This document shows positions 1 through 7,283 of a DNA stretch of 64,000 bases, piece by piece. A program made the translations under genes and the position numbers. Numbering within the stretch: position 1 is the stretch's first letter; the number at the start of each line of letters is the position of its first letter. Source of the stretch: JBFXAF01 sp050184585 (GTDB lineage Bacteria; Pseudomonadota; Alphaproteobacteria; Rhizobiales; Rhizobiaceae); NCBI GenBank assembly GCA_050184585.1, contig JBFXAF010000005.1, positions 248,001 through 312,000 on the forward strand, written 5' to 3'. The notes beneath the pieces were generated by a model. It searched no databases. It was not told where the DNA came from and saw nothing but the letters and a program-made list of their open reading frames with translations.

Positions 1-713
1 CAGTCGGGGCGGAAGGGCTCGAAACGCCGCACGAAGGGTAGTGCGGTGAACAGGTCCGGCCATGCGTTGTTGGCATCGAGGAAGAGGCGGACATCCGTTC
101 CAATGCGGCCACGCGCGGCCGCCATGCGGCGTTCCTCTTCTTCCAGGCCGAGCATGCCGACCTTCATCTTCACGGCCTTGAAGCCCTGTTCGACGTATCC
201 TTCCAGTTCGTCAGCCAGATGCTCCGGCCCCTTGCCTTCCCGGTAGTAGCCGCCGCTCGCATAGCAGTCGACGTAACCGTCGGTATAGGAGCCGAGAAAC
301 TGCCACAGCGGCAGGCCCGCGCGTCGCGCGTTGTGGTCCCAGACCGCGATGTCTATGGCGCTGAGCGCGCGCATCACGGCGCCCGATCGACCATGGAGAA
401 GCGCGTCGCGGTACATTCGCTCCCAGAGCCCCTCGACCATGAGTGGCGATTTGCCGATCAGCAGCGGACCCAGGAGCGCAGTGACGGCTTCGAGCGCGAC
501 CGACCCTGCCGAGCTACCGGCATAGGTGTAACCGAGTCCGATGGCATCGTCGGACACGACGGTCACGAGGAGATAGTCGCGCGTCTTGACGGAGCGGGTC
601 GCGAAGGACGTGGCCACCTTGAGCGGCATGCGCACAAGGCGCGCCTCGATTCGCTTGATGACGGCGGGCGCCGCCTGCGTGCGCCGTGAGGGGTCGAGTG
701 CGGTGAGATTCAT
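1..713 (-). CDS. Mandelate racemase/muconate lactonizing enzyme family protein (C-terminus beyond window)
   Basis: Enolase-superfamily enzyme. These proteins abstract a proton alpha to a carboxylate, usually as sugar-acid dehydratases, cycloisomerases or racemases. The visible 237 residues cover the N-terminal capping domain (TRDYLLVTVVSDD, then AMRALSAIDIAVWDHNARR) and the start of the barrel, with the KxK-type motif in FKAVKMKVG and a first metal-region strand FLDANNAW. The frame is open to base 1, so the C-terminal acid/base residues are not visible. The start ATG at 713 lies 21 bases downstream of the ABC ATPase stop on the same strand, so it is probably the last or a late gene of that operon. 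The link to a D-2-hydroxyacid dehydrogenase and a LacI regulator favours a sugar-acid dehydratase over muconate cycloisomerase; this is inference. Confidence 0.88.
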   Translation of the reverse strand, partial: MNLTALDPSRRTQAAPAVIKRIEARLVRMPLKVATSFATRSVKTRDYLLVTVVSDDAIGLGYTYAGSSAGSVALEAVTALLGPLLIGKSPLMVEGLWERMYRDALLHGRSGAVMRALSAIDIAVWDHNARRAGLPLWQFLGSYTDGYVDCYASGGYYREGKGPEHLADELEGYVEQGFKAVKMKVGMLGLEEEERRMAAARGRIGTDVRLFLDANNAWPDLFTALPFVRRFEPFRPD

Positions 714-734
714 GGATGCGACCTGTTCGAGAAT

Positions 735-1514
735 TCAGTTCTGGTTCCAGCCGATGTGGCGCAGGAAATCGCGGGTGCGGGATTGCCGCGGATCGGTGAA
801 GATCTGCTCCGGAGCGCCTTCCTCGACGACGCGTCCATGATCGAACACGATCGTCCACTGGCTGACGCGGCGCGCGAACGACATTTCGTGCGTGACCACG
901 ATCATCGTCATGCCTTCGTCGGCGAGGTTGGTCATGACCGACAGCACCTCGCCGACCGTCTCGGGGTCGAGCGCCGAAGTCGGTTCATCGAACAGCATCA
1001 CCTCGGGCTTCATCGCCAGCGCCCGGGCGATGGCGACGCGCTGCTGCTGGCCGCCAGACAGCATGGACGGATAGCTGTGCGCCTTGTCGGACAACCCGAC
1101 TTTCCGAAGCAAGTCCTGCGCCTGCTCGGCGGCCTGCTTCCGCGGCGTGCCGAGCACCGTTACCGGACCTGACGTGACGTTCTCGAGCGCGGTCATGTGT
1201 GGGAAGAGTTCGAAGTTCTGGAACACCATGCCCATGCGGCGGCGCACCAAGCGTGCCTGCTTCTCGGTCTGGGGCAAAGGCCGGCCGTCGAAGACGACCC
1301 GCCCTCCCTGGACGCGCTCAAGCGCGTTGGTGCATCTCAGCAGCGTCGATTTGCCCGACCCCGACGGACCGATGAGGCAGACCACTTCACCGGCGTGAAC
1401 CCGGGCGGAAACGCCGTCGAGCGCGACGAAATTGCCAAATCTCTTTACGACGTCCTCGTAGACGACGACGGGCGGACGGTCGTCGCCCCGCCGCTTGACC
1501 GGGTCGGCAACCAT
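735..1514 (-). CDS. Amino-acid-type ABC transporter ATP-binding protein
   Basis: Cytoplasmic ATPase of a polar-amino-acid-type importer (GlnQ/HisP family), 259 residues. Walker A GPSGSGKS is at residues 49-56, the Q-loop glutamine in MVFQN near 99, signature LSGGQ at 152-156, Walker B VMLFDEPTSALD with DE at 176-177, and the switch histidine in VVTHE at 209. The chosen ATG overlaps the upstream permease stop in the form TGATG, a typical coupling arrangement. About 20 residues precede the conserved core, slightly more than usual for GlnQ. The operon order is binding protein, permease, permease, ATPase, enolase-family enzyme. The substrate cannot be read from the ATPase; the LacI and sugar-acid context hints at a non-amino-acid ligand. 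Confidence 0.93.
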   Translation of the reverse strand: MVADPVKRRGDDRPPVVVYEDVVKRFGNFVALDGVSARVHAGEVVCLIGPSGSGKSTLLRCTNALERVQGGRVVFDGRPLPQTEKQARLVRRRMGMVFQNFELFPHMTALENVTSGPVTVLGTPRKQAAEQAQDLLRKVGLSDKAHSYPSMLSGGQQQRVAIARALAMKPEVMLFDEPTSALDPETVGEVLSVMTNLADEGMTMIVVTHEMSFARRVSQWTIVFDHGRVVEEGAPEQIFTDPRQSRTRDFLRHIGWNQN

Positions 1515-2173
1515 CACTCCGTCACTCCAAAACGTCGATTGATCCAGTCGACCAGTTTCGCCTGCGGATAGCCGAGCGCCCAGTAGATCACGGCCATCGC
1601 GGTCAACACCTCGAGGATGCGGAAGGTCTGAGCGCGCACCTGGAGCGACGCATAGGCCAGTTCGTTCACGGCGATCACCGAGATCAGCGAGGTATCCTTG
1701 AACAACGAGACCCAGGTGTTGGCGAAGACCGGCAGCACCCGGCGTATCGCCTGTGGCAGGATCACCTTGACCATCACTTGCCGGTTGCTCATGCCGAGCG
1801 CCAGGGCCGCGTCCCACTGGCCCCTTCGGATCGAGTTCACGCCGGCTCGGAACGTCTCCGAATTGTAGGCCGATACGATCAGCGAAAGCGCAAGCAGGCC
1901 CGTGGCGAAGGGCGGCAGATAGACGCCGAGCCACACCGGCAGCACGTAGAACGTCCAGTAGATCAAGAGTATCAGGGGCGTCGCCCTGAAGAGTTCGACG
2001 TAGACGAGCGCGACGTGGCGCAGGATCGCGAAGCGCGAGATGCGCATGACCATCACCAGCAAGCCGCCGGGGATCGAGATCAGCATCGTCAGTACGGTGA
2101 GAAGCACAGTGTTGAGGATGCCGGTCGCGAAAGCGGCGCGATAATCCCAGATGACGGACCAGTCGAGGTTCAT
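1514..2173 (-). CDS. Amino-acid-type ABC transporter permease (second)
   Basis: Inner-membrane permease of the HisM/GltK type, 219 residues, with about five hydrophobic segments. It has the conserved cytoplasmic EAA-like loop region YNSETFRAGVNSIRRGQWDAALALGMS followed by LPQAIRRVLPVFANTW, which docks to the ATPase. The ATG at 2173 overlaps the stop of the preceding permease by four bases (ATGA), and its own stop overlaps the ATPase start. It forms the translocation pore together with the other permease. The family length of about 215-230 residues fits this start. A longer upstream reading in the same frame is only a shadow of the neighbouring gene. Confidence 0.93.
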   Translation of the reverse strand: MNLDWSVIWDYRAAFATGILNTVLLTVLTMLISIPGGLLVMVMRISRFAILRHVALVYVELFRATPLILLIYWTFYVLPVWLGVYLPPFATGLLALSLIVSAYNSETFRAGVNSIRRGQWDAALALGMSNRQVMVKVILPQAIRRVLPVFANTWVSLFKDTSLISVIAVNELAYASLQVRAQTFRILEVLTAMAVIYWALGYPQAKLVDWINRRFGVTE

Positions 2174-2835
2174 GACCGCCCCAGATGCGCGAGGCGCGCA
2201 TAGATGAGGTCGGTGATCCGCGTGACCGGGAAGATGATCAGGAAGAACACGACGAGCGCGGTGGTGTAGAGTTCGAGCGGGCGATAGCTCTGGTCGGCGA
2301 CGACCGCGGAAGCCCGCATGAAGTCGGGCACCGCGATGACCGACGAGATGGCAGAATTCTTGATGGTTATAGACAGCATGTTGCCATAGGGCGGCAGCAT
2401 GCGGATGGCCGCCTGCGGCAACAGGATGCGAAAAATGGTCTGCGGCCTCGACATGCCAAGCGCCAGCGCGGCCCGCGTCTGGCCCGGACGGATCGACAGG
2501 ATGCCCGCACGGACGATCTCGGAAATGTAGGCGGCGACATAGATGCTGAGCGCCAGGAACGCCGCCCAGAACGGTGGAAGCGTGAAGCCGACCAGCAGCG
2601 GAAAGGCGAAGAAGGTCCAGACCAGCACGACGAGCACCGGAACAGAGCGTGAGGAATCGACGTAGAAGCCGAGGACGACGGAAACCCATTTCGGCCCGTA
2701 GAGCCGGGCAAGCGCGACAGCCGTTCCGAGAATCGTCGCCGCGACCATCGTGAGCAGCGACAGCGTGATCGTCACGCCCAAGCCCATGGCGAGGTAGCGC
2801 CAGTTGGCGAGGATGGGTGTTATGTCGAAGCTCAC
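2170..2835 (-). CDS. Amino-acid-type ABC transporter permease (first)
   Basis: Inner-membrane permease of 221 residues, paralogous to the next gene. The EAA loop reads AYISEIVRAGILSIRPGQTRAALALGMSRPQT, followed by LPQAAIRMLPPYGNM. Hydrophobic helices begin near residue 18 (GLGVTITLSLLTMVAATILG). It lies 57 bases downstream of the binding-protein stop on the same strand and overlaps the second permease by four bases. The two permeases are most simply read as a heterodimeric membrane domain served by a homodimer of the ATPase. Nothing unusual is visible in the conserved motifs. Confidence 0.93.
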   Translation of the reverse strand: MSFDITPILANWRYLAMGLGVTITLSLLTMVAATILGTAVALARLYGPKWVSVVLGFYVDSSRSVPVLVVLVWTFFAFPLLVGFTLPPFWAAFLALSIYVAAYISEIVRAGILSIRPGQTRAALALGMSRPQTIFRILLPQAAIRMLPPYGNMLSITIKNSAISSVIAVPDFMRASAVVADQSYRPLELYTTALVVFFLIIFPVTRITDLIYARLAHLGRS

Positions 2836-2892
2836 GCTGACAATCCTGGATATGGGGACCGGCGCCGCGCGCGTGGCGGCGCCGGCAATCTA

Positions 2893-3723
2893 TCAGAGCT
2901 GCTCGGCGATGATCTTCGCTTCGGCCGCCTGAAGCTCGGCCTTCATTTCCTCAGCACTGGCTCGCAGGTAGTCCAGGAAAGCTTCCTGCCCCTTGTCGAT
3001 CGCCATTCCCACCGGCTGGGCCTTCTCCGTGCTCTCCTGGCAATTGGCCTCGCGCGGCAGCGCGCCGAGATCGGGCATCTTGCGCTGCAGCGCCGGCCAC
3101 TGGATGCGGTTGATCGGCGCGGCATCGGCACGGCTCGCCAGCACCTCGTCGATCGGGATCAGCGCCGACGTGATCACCCCGCGCTGCTTGGCGTTCGGAA
3201 ACCGCTCCTTGACCCAGGTCTCCTCGACCGCCCCGAGCAGGAAGGCGATGGTGATGTCGGCGTTGTTGAGATCATCGACGCTCTTGGCATTGGCGAACTT
3301 CGAATTGGAGTTCAGCCCGAACATGCACACGCTCGTCGAGGAATAATGCACGAAATCGACCACCTCCAGGCGCGCCGGCGATTCGGCGAGCGGCGCGATC
3401 GAGATATCGACCTGATTGGCGGCAAGCACGGGAATCTTCGTCTCGTTGCTGACCGGCACCGTCTCGAGCTCGACCCCGAGCTGATCAGCGACCGCGTTGG
3501 CGAGCAGCCATGCCGGCCCGCTCCAAGGCTCGCCCGACCCGGTCGTGTTCTCAACCAGCCAAGGCGTGTTGTGGATCACGGCGACCTTGAGGACGCCGGC
3601 TTTCCTGATGGCGTCGATGCGCGGGCTTGCGCCCGCGGGGGGAACCTCGGCGGCCCCGACGAGCCCCGTGGAAATCGCAGTGGAAGCCGCAATGGCGAAT
3701 GCGGCAAGAACTGAGCGCCTCAT
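2893..3723 (-). CDS. ABC transporter substrate-binding protein, SBP_bac_3 family
   Basis: Periplasmic receptor that delivers the ligand to the two permeases, 276 residues. A signal peptide is clear (MRRSVLAAFAIAAS, with cleavage likely after VGAAE). The mature part opens with IDAIRKAGVLKVAV and continues with VELETVPVSNETKIPVLAANQVDI, the typical extracellular solute-binding family 3 start. The ATG at 3723 is preferred because GGGAGG sits six bases upstream; an ATG two codons earlier would abut that site. It is the first gene of the operon and faces the LacI regulator across a region holding two palindromic operators. Family-3 receptors usually bind amino acids or opines, so a sugar-acid ligand would be unusual. 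Confidence 0.9.
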   Translation of the reverse strand: MRRSVLAAFAIAASTAISTGLVGAAEVPPAGASPRIDAIRKAGVLKVAVIHNTPWLVENTTGSGEPWSGPAWLLANAVADQLGVELETVPVSNETKIPVLAANQVDISIAPLAESPARLEVVDFVHYSSTSVCMFGLNSNSKFANAKSVDDLNNADITIAFLLGAVEETWVKERFPNAKQRGVITSALIPIDEVLASRADAAPINRIQWPALQRKMPDLGALPREANCQESTEKAQPVGMAIDKGQEAFLDYLRASAEEMKAELQAAEAKIIAEQL

Positions 3724-3748
3724 GAACATCCTCCCAACCGGCGAATTG

Positions 3749-3764
3749 ATGAAACCGGTTTCAT
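3749..3764. promoter_or_regulatory. Palindromic LacI-family operator, site 1
   Basis: Perfect 16-base palindrome ATGAAACCGGTTTCAT, 26-41 bases upstream of the binding-protein start. It has the central-CG, even-symmetry shape typical of LacI/GalR operators. Its arms ATGAAAC and GTTTCAT recur exactly in site 2. It is positioned to block transcription of the transporter operon. Confidence 0.72.
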
Positions 3765-3880
3765 TCGTATGCCGTTTTCGCTGTCGAAGTGTCAAGACGT
3801 CATCCCAAAGATTCTCTTAACTGACCGTTTTGAAAGGATTTTCCTTATAGACACGCCCGCTCAAGCGATGTAGTCAGTAA

Positions 3881-3896
3881 ATGAAACGTGTTTCAT
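3881..3896. promoter_or_regulatory. Palindromic LacI-family operator, site 2
   Basis: ATGAAACGTGTTTCAT has the same arms as site 1 with central bases GT instead of CG. It ends ten bases before the regulator start codon, so it probably mediates autoregulation. The two sites are 132 bases apart centre to centre, which would allow looping between tetramer heads if the regulator is tetrameric; that is inference. Confidence 0.72.
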
Positions 3897-3906
3897 CGAG
3901 CGGCCC

Positions 3907-4944
3907 ATGCGCAAGAAGCAGGATCGAGAGGAAAGCGGGAGAACCGGAATTCGGGACGTCGCCCGGCTGGCCGGCGTCTCGCCCGCGACCGTGTCGCGCG
4001 TGCTCAACCAGTCCGACAAGGTGAACCCGGACACGCGCAAGCGCATCCAGGCGGTGATCGACAGCGCGAACTACGTCAGAGACGGCGTTGCCCGCAGCCT
4101 GACCTCGAAACGCACGGGCAGCGTCGCGGTGATCGTTCCCGCGCTCGGCAACTCGGTCTACGCCGAGGCGGTCGACGCGATCGAGCGCAGGTTGCAACTC
4201 GGCCGCTATCACCTTCTCACGGCCAATTGCGGCTACGATCCGCGGCGCGAATACGAACTCGCGAGAACGCTCATCGAGCATGGAGTGGACGGCCTGGTGC
4301 TGGTCGGGAACGACCACGTGCCGGAACTCTACGATCTGTTGAAGCGCTCGGGGATTCCGGCGATACAGACCTTCATCGACGATCCGCACTCGGCACTCCC
4401 GTGCGTCGGCTTCGACAATGACGGCCCAGTGCGCGAGCTGGTCCGCTACGTCGCCGATCTTGGCCACCGCGACTTCGCCGTGCTGCACAGCCCGGTCCGC
4501 CACAATGATCGCATCGCCATTCGGCTGAGGGCGATTCTCGGCGCGCTGGAAGAGCGCGGCATCAAGGTCCCGCCCGAACGCGTCATCGAGGCCGGCTATA
4601 CCGTCGCGGAGGGCCGGGCCGGGATGCGCGCCCTCCTGCTGCGCCACCGCAACTTCACGGCAGTGGCCTGTACCGGCGACGTGCTTGCCGTCGGCGCGGT
4701 CATCGAGGCGCGGAGCTCGGGGATAGCCATCCCAGGAGAACTCTCCATCACGGGCTTCCACGACTATGACATGGCTTCACAGATCGAGCCGCCGCTGACC
4801 ACCGTCCATGCGCCTTTGCGGGAGATGAGCGTCGCGGCCGCGGAGTACCTTCTGTCCAGCATTGCCGGCGAGAACCCGCCGCACTCCCGCCAGCTGCCGA
4901 CAGCGCTTGTCTTGCGCAAGTCGACCGGTCCGGCGCCGCGATAG
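3907..4944 (+). CDS. LacI family transcriptional regulator
   Basis: DNA-binding repressor or activator of 345 residues. The helix-turn-helix IRDVARLAGVSPATVSRVLN lies at about residues 15-34. A hinge region follows (YVRDGVARSLTSKRTGSVAVIVPALGN), then a periplasmic-binding-protein-like effector domain ending with the usual PPLTTVHAPLREM segment. It is divergent from the transporter operon and upstream of a D-2-hydroxyacid dehydrogenase 13 bases away. Both promoters carry an ATGAAAC-N2-GTTTCAT palindrome, which I assign to this protein because LacI-family sites usually flank their own gene. The effector is unknown; a sugar acid handled by the neighbouring enzymes is a reasonable guess. Confidence 0.93.
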   Translation: MRKKQDREESGRTGIRDVARLAGVSPATVSRVLNQSDKVNPDTRKRIQAVIDSANYVRDGVARSLTSKRTGSVAVIVPALGNSVYAEAVDAIERRLQLGRYHLLTANCGYDPRREYELARTLIEHGVDGLVLVGNDHVPELYDLLKRSGIPAIQTFIDDPHSALPCVGFDNDGPVRELVRYVADLGHRDFAVLHSPVRHNDRIAIRLRAILGALEERGIKVPPERVIEAGYTVAEGRAGMRALLLRHRNFTAVACTGDVLAVGAVIEARSSGIAIPGELSITGFHDYDMASQIEPPLTTVHAPLREMSVAAAEYLLSSIAGENPPHSRQLPTALVLRKSTGPAPR

Positions 4945-4957
4945 CGGCGTGTCGTCG

Positions 4958-5935
4958 ATGTCCGAGCAAAGGCCCAGGGTACTCTATCTCAGCCATGTCC
5001 CAAATGACATGAAGGCGGTCATCCTCCCACTCTTCTGCGGTTTCGCCGACATTGCCTTCCTCGATCGCGACGACGATCGCGAACGCATGGATCGTATTGG
5101 CAGCGCCGATGTCGTCGTCGTCGCCGCCAGCAAACTGACGGCGCCGATGATCGCGCGCGCGCCATCGCTGCGGCTCGTCCATCATCATGGCGTCGGCTAC
5201 CACGACACAGTCGACGTGGACGCGTTGCGGCGCGCCCGCCTGCCGCTTGCGATCACGCGCGCCGGCACGACATCGGTGGTGGCCGAGCACGTCGTCATGC
5301 TGACCCTGGCGGTGCTTCGCAGGCTCACCCTGCTTGACGTCAGCGTGCGGGCCGGCGACTGGCACGTAAACGCTTTCCGGGCTCAATCCCGGAGCCTCGA
5401 AGGCATGACGATCGGATATCTGGGCATGGGCGAGATCGGCCAAGCGACGGCCAAGCTTTTCCGCCCCTTCGGAACCACGGGCATCTACTACAATCGGTCG
5501 GGCCCACTCCCGGCCGGCGCGACTTCGGCTCTTGGCCTCACCCACGCGCCGCTCGACGACGTGATCTCCTTGGCCGATGTGCTGACGCTGCATCTTCCGC
5601 TGACGGCCGAGACACACGGCCTGATCAACGCAACCAGGCTCGAGCGGATGCGACCTGGCAGCGTCCTCATCAACACCGCGCGTGGGAAGCTGGTGGATTC
5701 CGAGGCTCTGGCAGATGTGCTGACGCGCGGACATCTGGCCGGCGCGGGGCTGGACGTCCTCGACAGGGAACCGCCCTCGCTGCCGTCCACGCTTCTCCAG
5801 TCGCCAAACCTCATCGTGACTCCGCACGTCGCGGCCGCGACATTGGACGCGCTGAGGCAAAAGACGGAGTTCATCGCGGCAAATATTCGCCGGTTCTGGC
5901 TTTCCGGACGCGTCGAAAACGCCATCGCCTTCTGA
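4958..5935 (+). CDS. D-2-hydroxyacid dehydrogenase family protein
   Basis: NAD(P)-dependent oxidoreductase of 325 residues that reduces or oxidises 2-keto/2-hydroxy acids. The Rossmann motif GMGEIG is at residues 156-161. The catalytic triad of the family is visible: Arg242 in NTARGK, Glu271 in LDREPP and His290 in TPHVAA. The ATG at 4958 follows the LacI stop by 13 bases; a GTG three codons earlier is an alternative. It is likely co-transcribed with the regulator. With the enolase-family enzyme and transporter it fits a short sugar-acid or hydroxyacid route, with dehydration or reduction of the imported compound, though direction and substrate are not evident. Confidence 0.9.
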   Translation: MSEQRPRVLYLSHVPNDMKAVILPLFCGFADIAFLDRDDDRERMDRIGSADVVVVAASKLTAPMIARAPSLRLVHHHGVGYHDTVDVDALRRARLPLAITRAGTTSVVAEHVVMLTLAVLRRLTLLDVSVRAGDWHVNAFRAQSRSLEGMTIGYLGMGEIGQATAKLFRPFGTTGIYYNRSGPLPAGATSALGLTHAPLDDVISLADVLTLHLPLTAETHGLINATRLERMRPGSVLINTARGKLVDSEALADVLTRGHLAGAGLDVLDREPPSLPSTLLQSPNLIVTPHVAAATLDALRQKTEFIAANIRRFWLSGRVENAIAF

Positions 5936-6041
5936 CCTGCCATCTGCACCGACAGCAGCTCACGCAGGCCCCGTCTCGCCACGACGCGCCGATGGACAGT
6001 GTGGCGGAGTATCCCGGGCTACCAAACCGCGGCCGCTGGCC

Positions 6042-6685
6042 TCAATCCGAAGCGCTTCGATACGCAGGAGGCCGCTTGGATCGAAAGGCGCGTAGGCCCT
6101 CTTTCAAATCTGCTCCGCCAACATGTTCGGCCCAATGAGCAAGTTCCAACCGAAAGCGTTCCATGCGGTCGCCCGATCGGCTTCGGACACCCGTCAGCGC
6201 CTTGATGTGCCGGATCGCCCCGGGACTGTTCCGACAAATCTGACCGGCAACCTCGTATGCGCGGTCGAGCAGGCGCGTGTCTGGCACGACCTCGTTGACG
6301 AGACCCCATGTCGCCAGCTTGCCAGCCTCCAGGGCGGACGCCGTGAAGAACAGCTCGGCGGCATGCGACGGCGCAAGCCGCTCGCCCAATCGAACGGTCG
6401 CGCCACCGGCCGGCACGACGCCGTAGCGCGCATGGCCTCGAACTCCTTCAGATCGCCGCCGGCGGAGAAGGCGCGGCCTTTACCGGTGACGATGATGACC
6501 CTGAGGCCTGGGAGGCCATCAAGAGTGAGCGTCGCGATAGCCCAGGCGAACACAAACTCGGCCGACAGACTTCCGCTCCCTGCGGATCGAGAACGACGAT
6601 GCGCGTCTCCGCGAAAGCCAACGCTACCCTCCACCGGGTCGCCATGCCCCGGGTTTAAGGCGATGGCCGCCGCCGTCTCGGTCAT
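6042..6685 (-). pseudogene. Decayed enoyl-CoA hydratase/isomerase gene
   Basis: Crotonase-family remnant readable only in pieces. One frame (down from 6685) carries LPGLRVIIVTGKGRAFSAGGDLKEFEAM, the CoA-binding and first oxyanion segment. Another frame (down from about 6440) carries VVPAGGATVRL, AAELFFTASALEAGKLATWGLVNEVVPD and the C-terminal HIKALTG region to a stop at 6042. The two join near 6425-6440, where roughly 60 residues of a normal crotonase are missing, including the second oxyanion strand. A further frameshift separates the N-terminal segment. An intact crotonase lies elsewhere in the window (28244-29077). The 106 bases before 6042 and the 217 after 6685 show no recognisable gene. 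Confidence 0.75.
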
Positions 6686-6902
6686 CCCGTAGGTCTAGGA
6701 GATTCGGCATATCGCCCCGGGATGTCGGCGAGCGGTAAGCCTGGGAACCCATGAAGTCGCGCGGCCAGACCATCGGCCGCCCCGATTGTCGTCCCAACCT
6801 TTTTTGGGAACCAAAGCCGCCACTATCCGTAACCAGCCATAGGTGAACCCAACGACACGAGATTTCATGACCTACGACCAGTCTTTGCCTCGGAGGGCGG
6901 CG

Positions 6903-7283
6903 ATGGATTTGGTGCACCCCGCGCTTCTTTCGTTCCCGATCGCCTGTTTCACGCTGACCGTTGTGACCGACATCGCCTATGTGCGAACGGTAAATCTGCT
7001 GTGGCTTCATTTTTCTGAATGGCTGCTTCTGGCGGGTCTCGTCTTCGGCATCATCGCTGCACTGGTCCTCCTTCTCGACTATCTCTTCAGGAGGCTCCGC
7101 CCGGCCTGGCCGGCAGCGGTCGGCGGCGTCGTCGTCCTTGTGCTCGGCGCGCTCAACAGTTTCGTGCACACGGCCGACGGCTGGACGGCCGTCGTGCCCT
7201 ACGGGCTCACGCTGTCGGTCCTCACTGTCCTCGCGATGTTGTTGACGACATGGCTGGGACACCGGAGGCAGCATCATGACTAG
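6903..7283 (+). CDS. DUF2231-like integral membrane protein
   Basis: Small membrane protein of 126 residues with four predicted hydrophobic segments, opening with MDLVHPALLSFPIACFTLTVVTDIAY, which matches the DUF2231 N-terminal HPxLxxFPIA pattern. The ATG at 6903 is chosen because GGAGGG stands five bases upstream. In-frame ATG at 6867 and GTG at 6843 are possible longer starts. It overlaps the next gene by eight bases, so the two are translationally coupled. The role is unknown. In this cluster it sits with a putative quinoprotein-like dehydrogenase and oxidase genes, so a part in periplasmic electron transfer or haem handling is conceivable but unproven. Confidence 0.75.
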   Translation: MDLVHPALLSFPIACFTLTVVTDIAYVRTVNLLWLHFSEWLLLAGLVFGIIAALVLLLDYLFRRLRPAWPAAVGGVVVLVLGALNSFVHTADGWTAVVPYGLTLSVLTVLAMLLTTWLGHRRQHHD

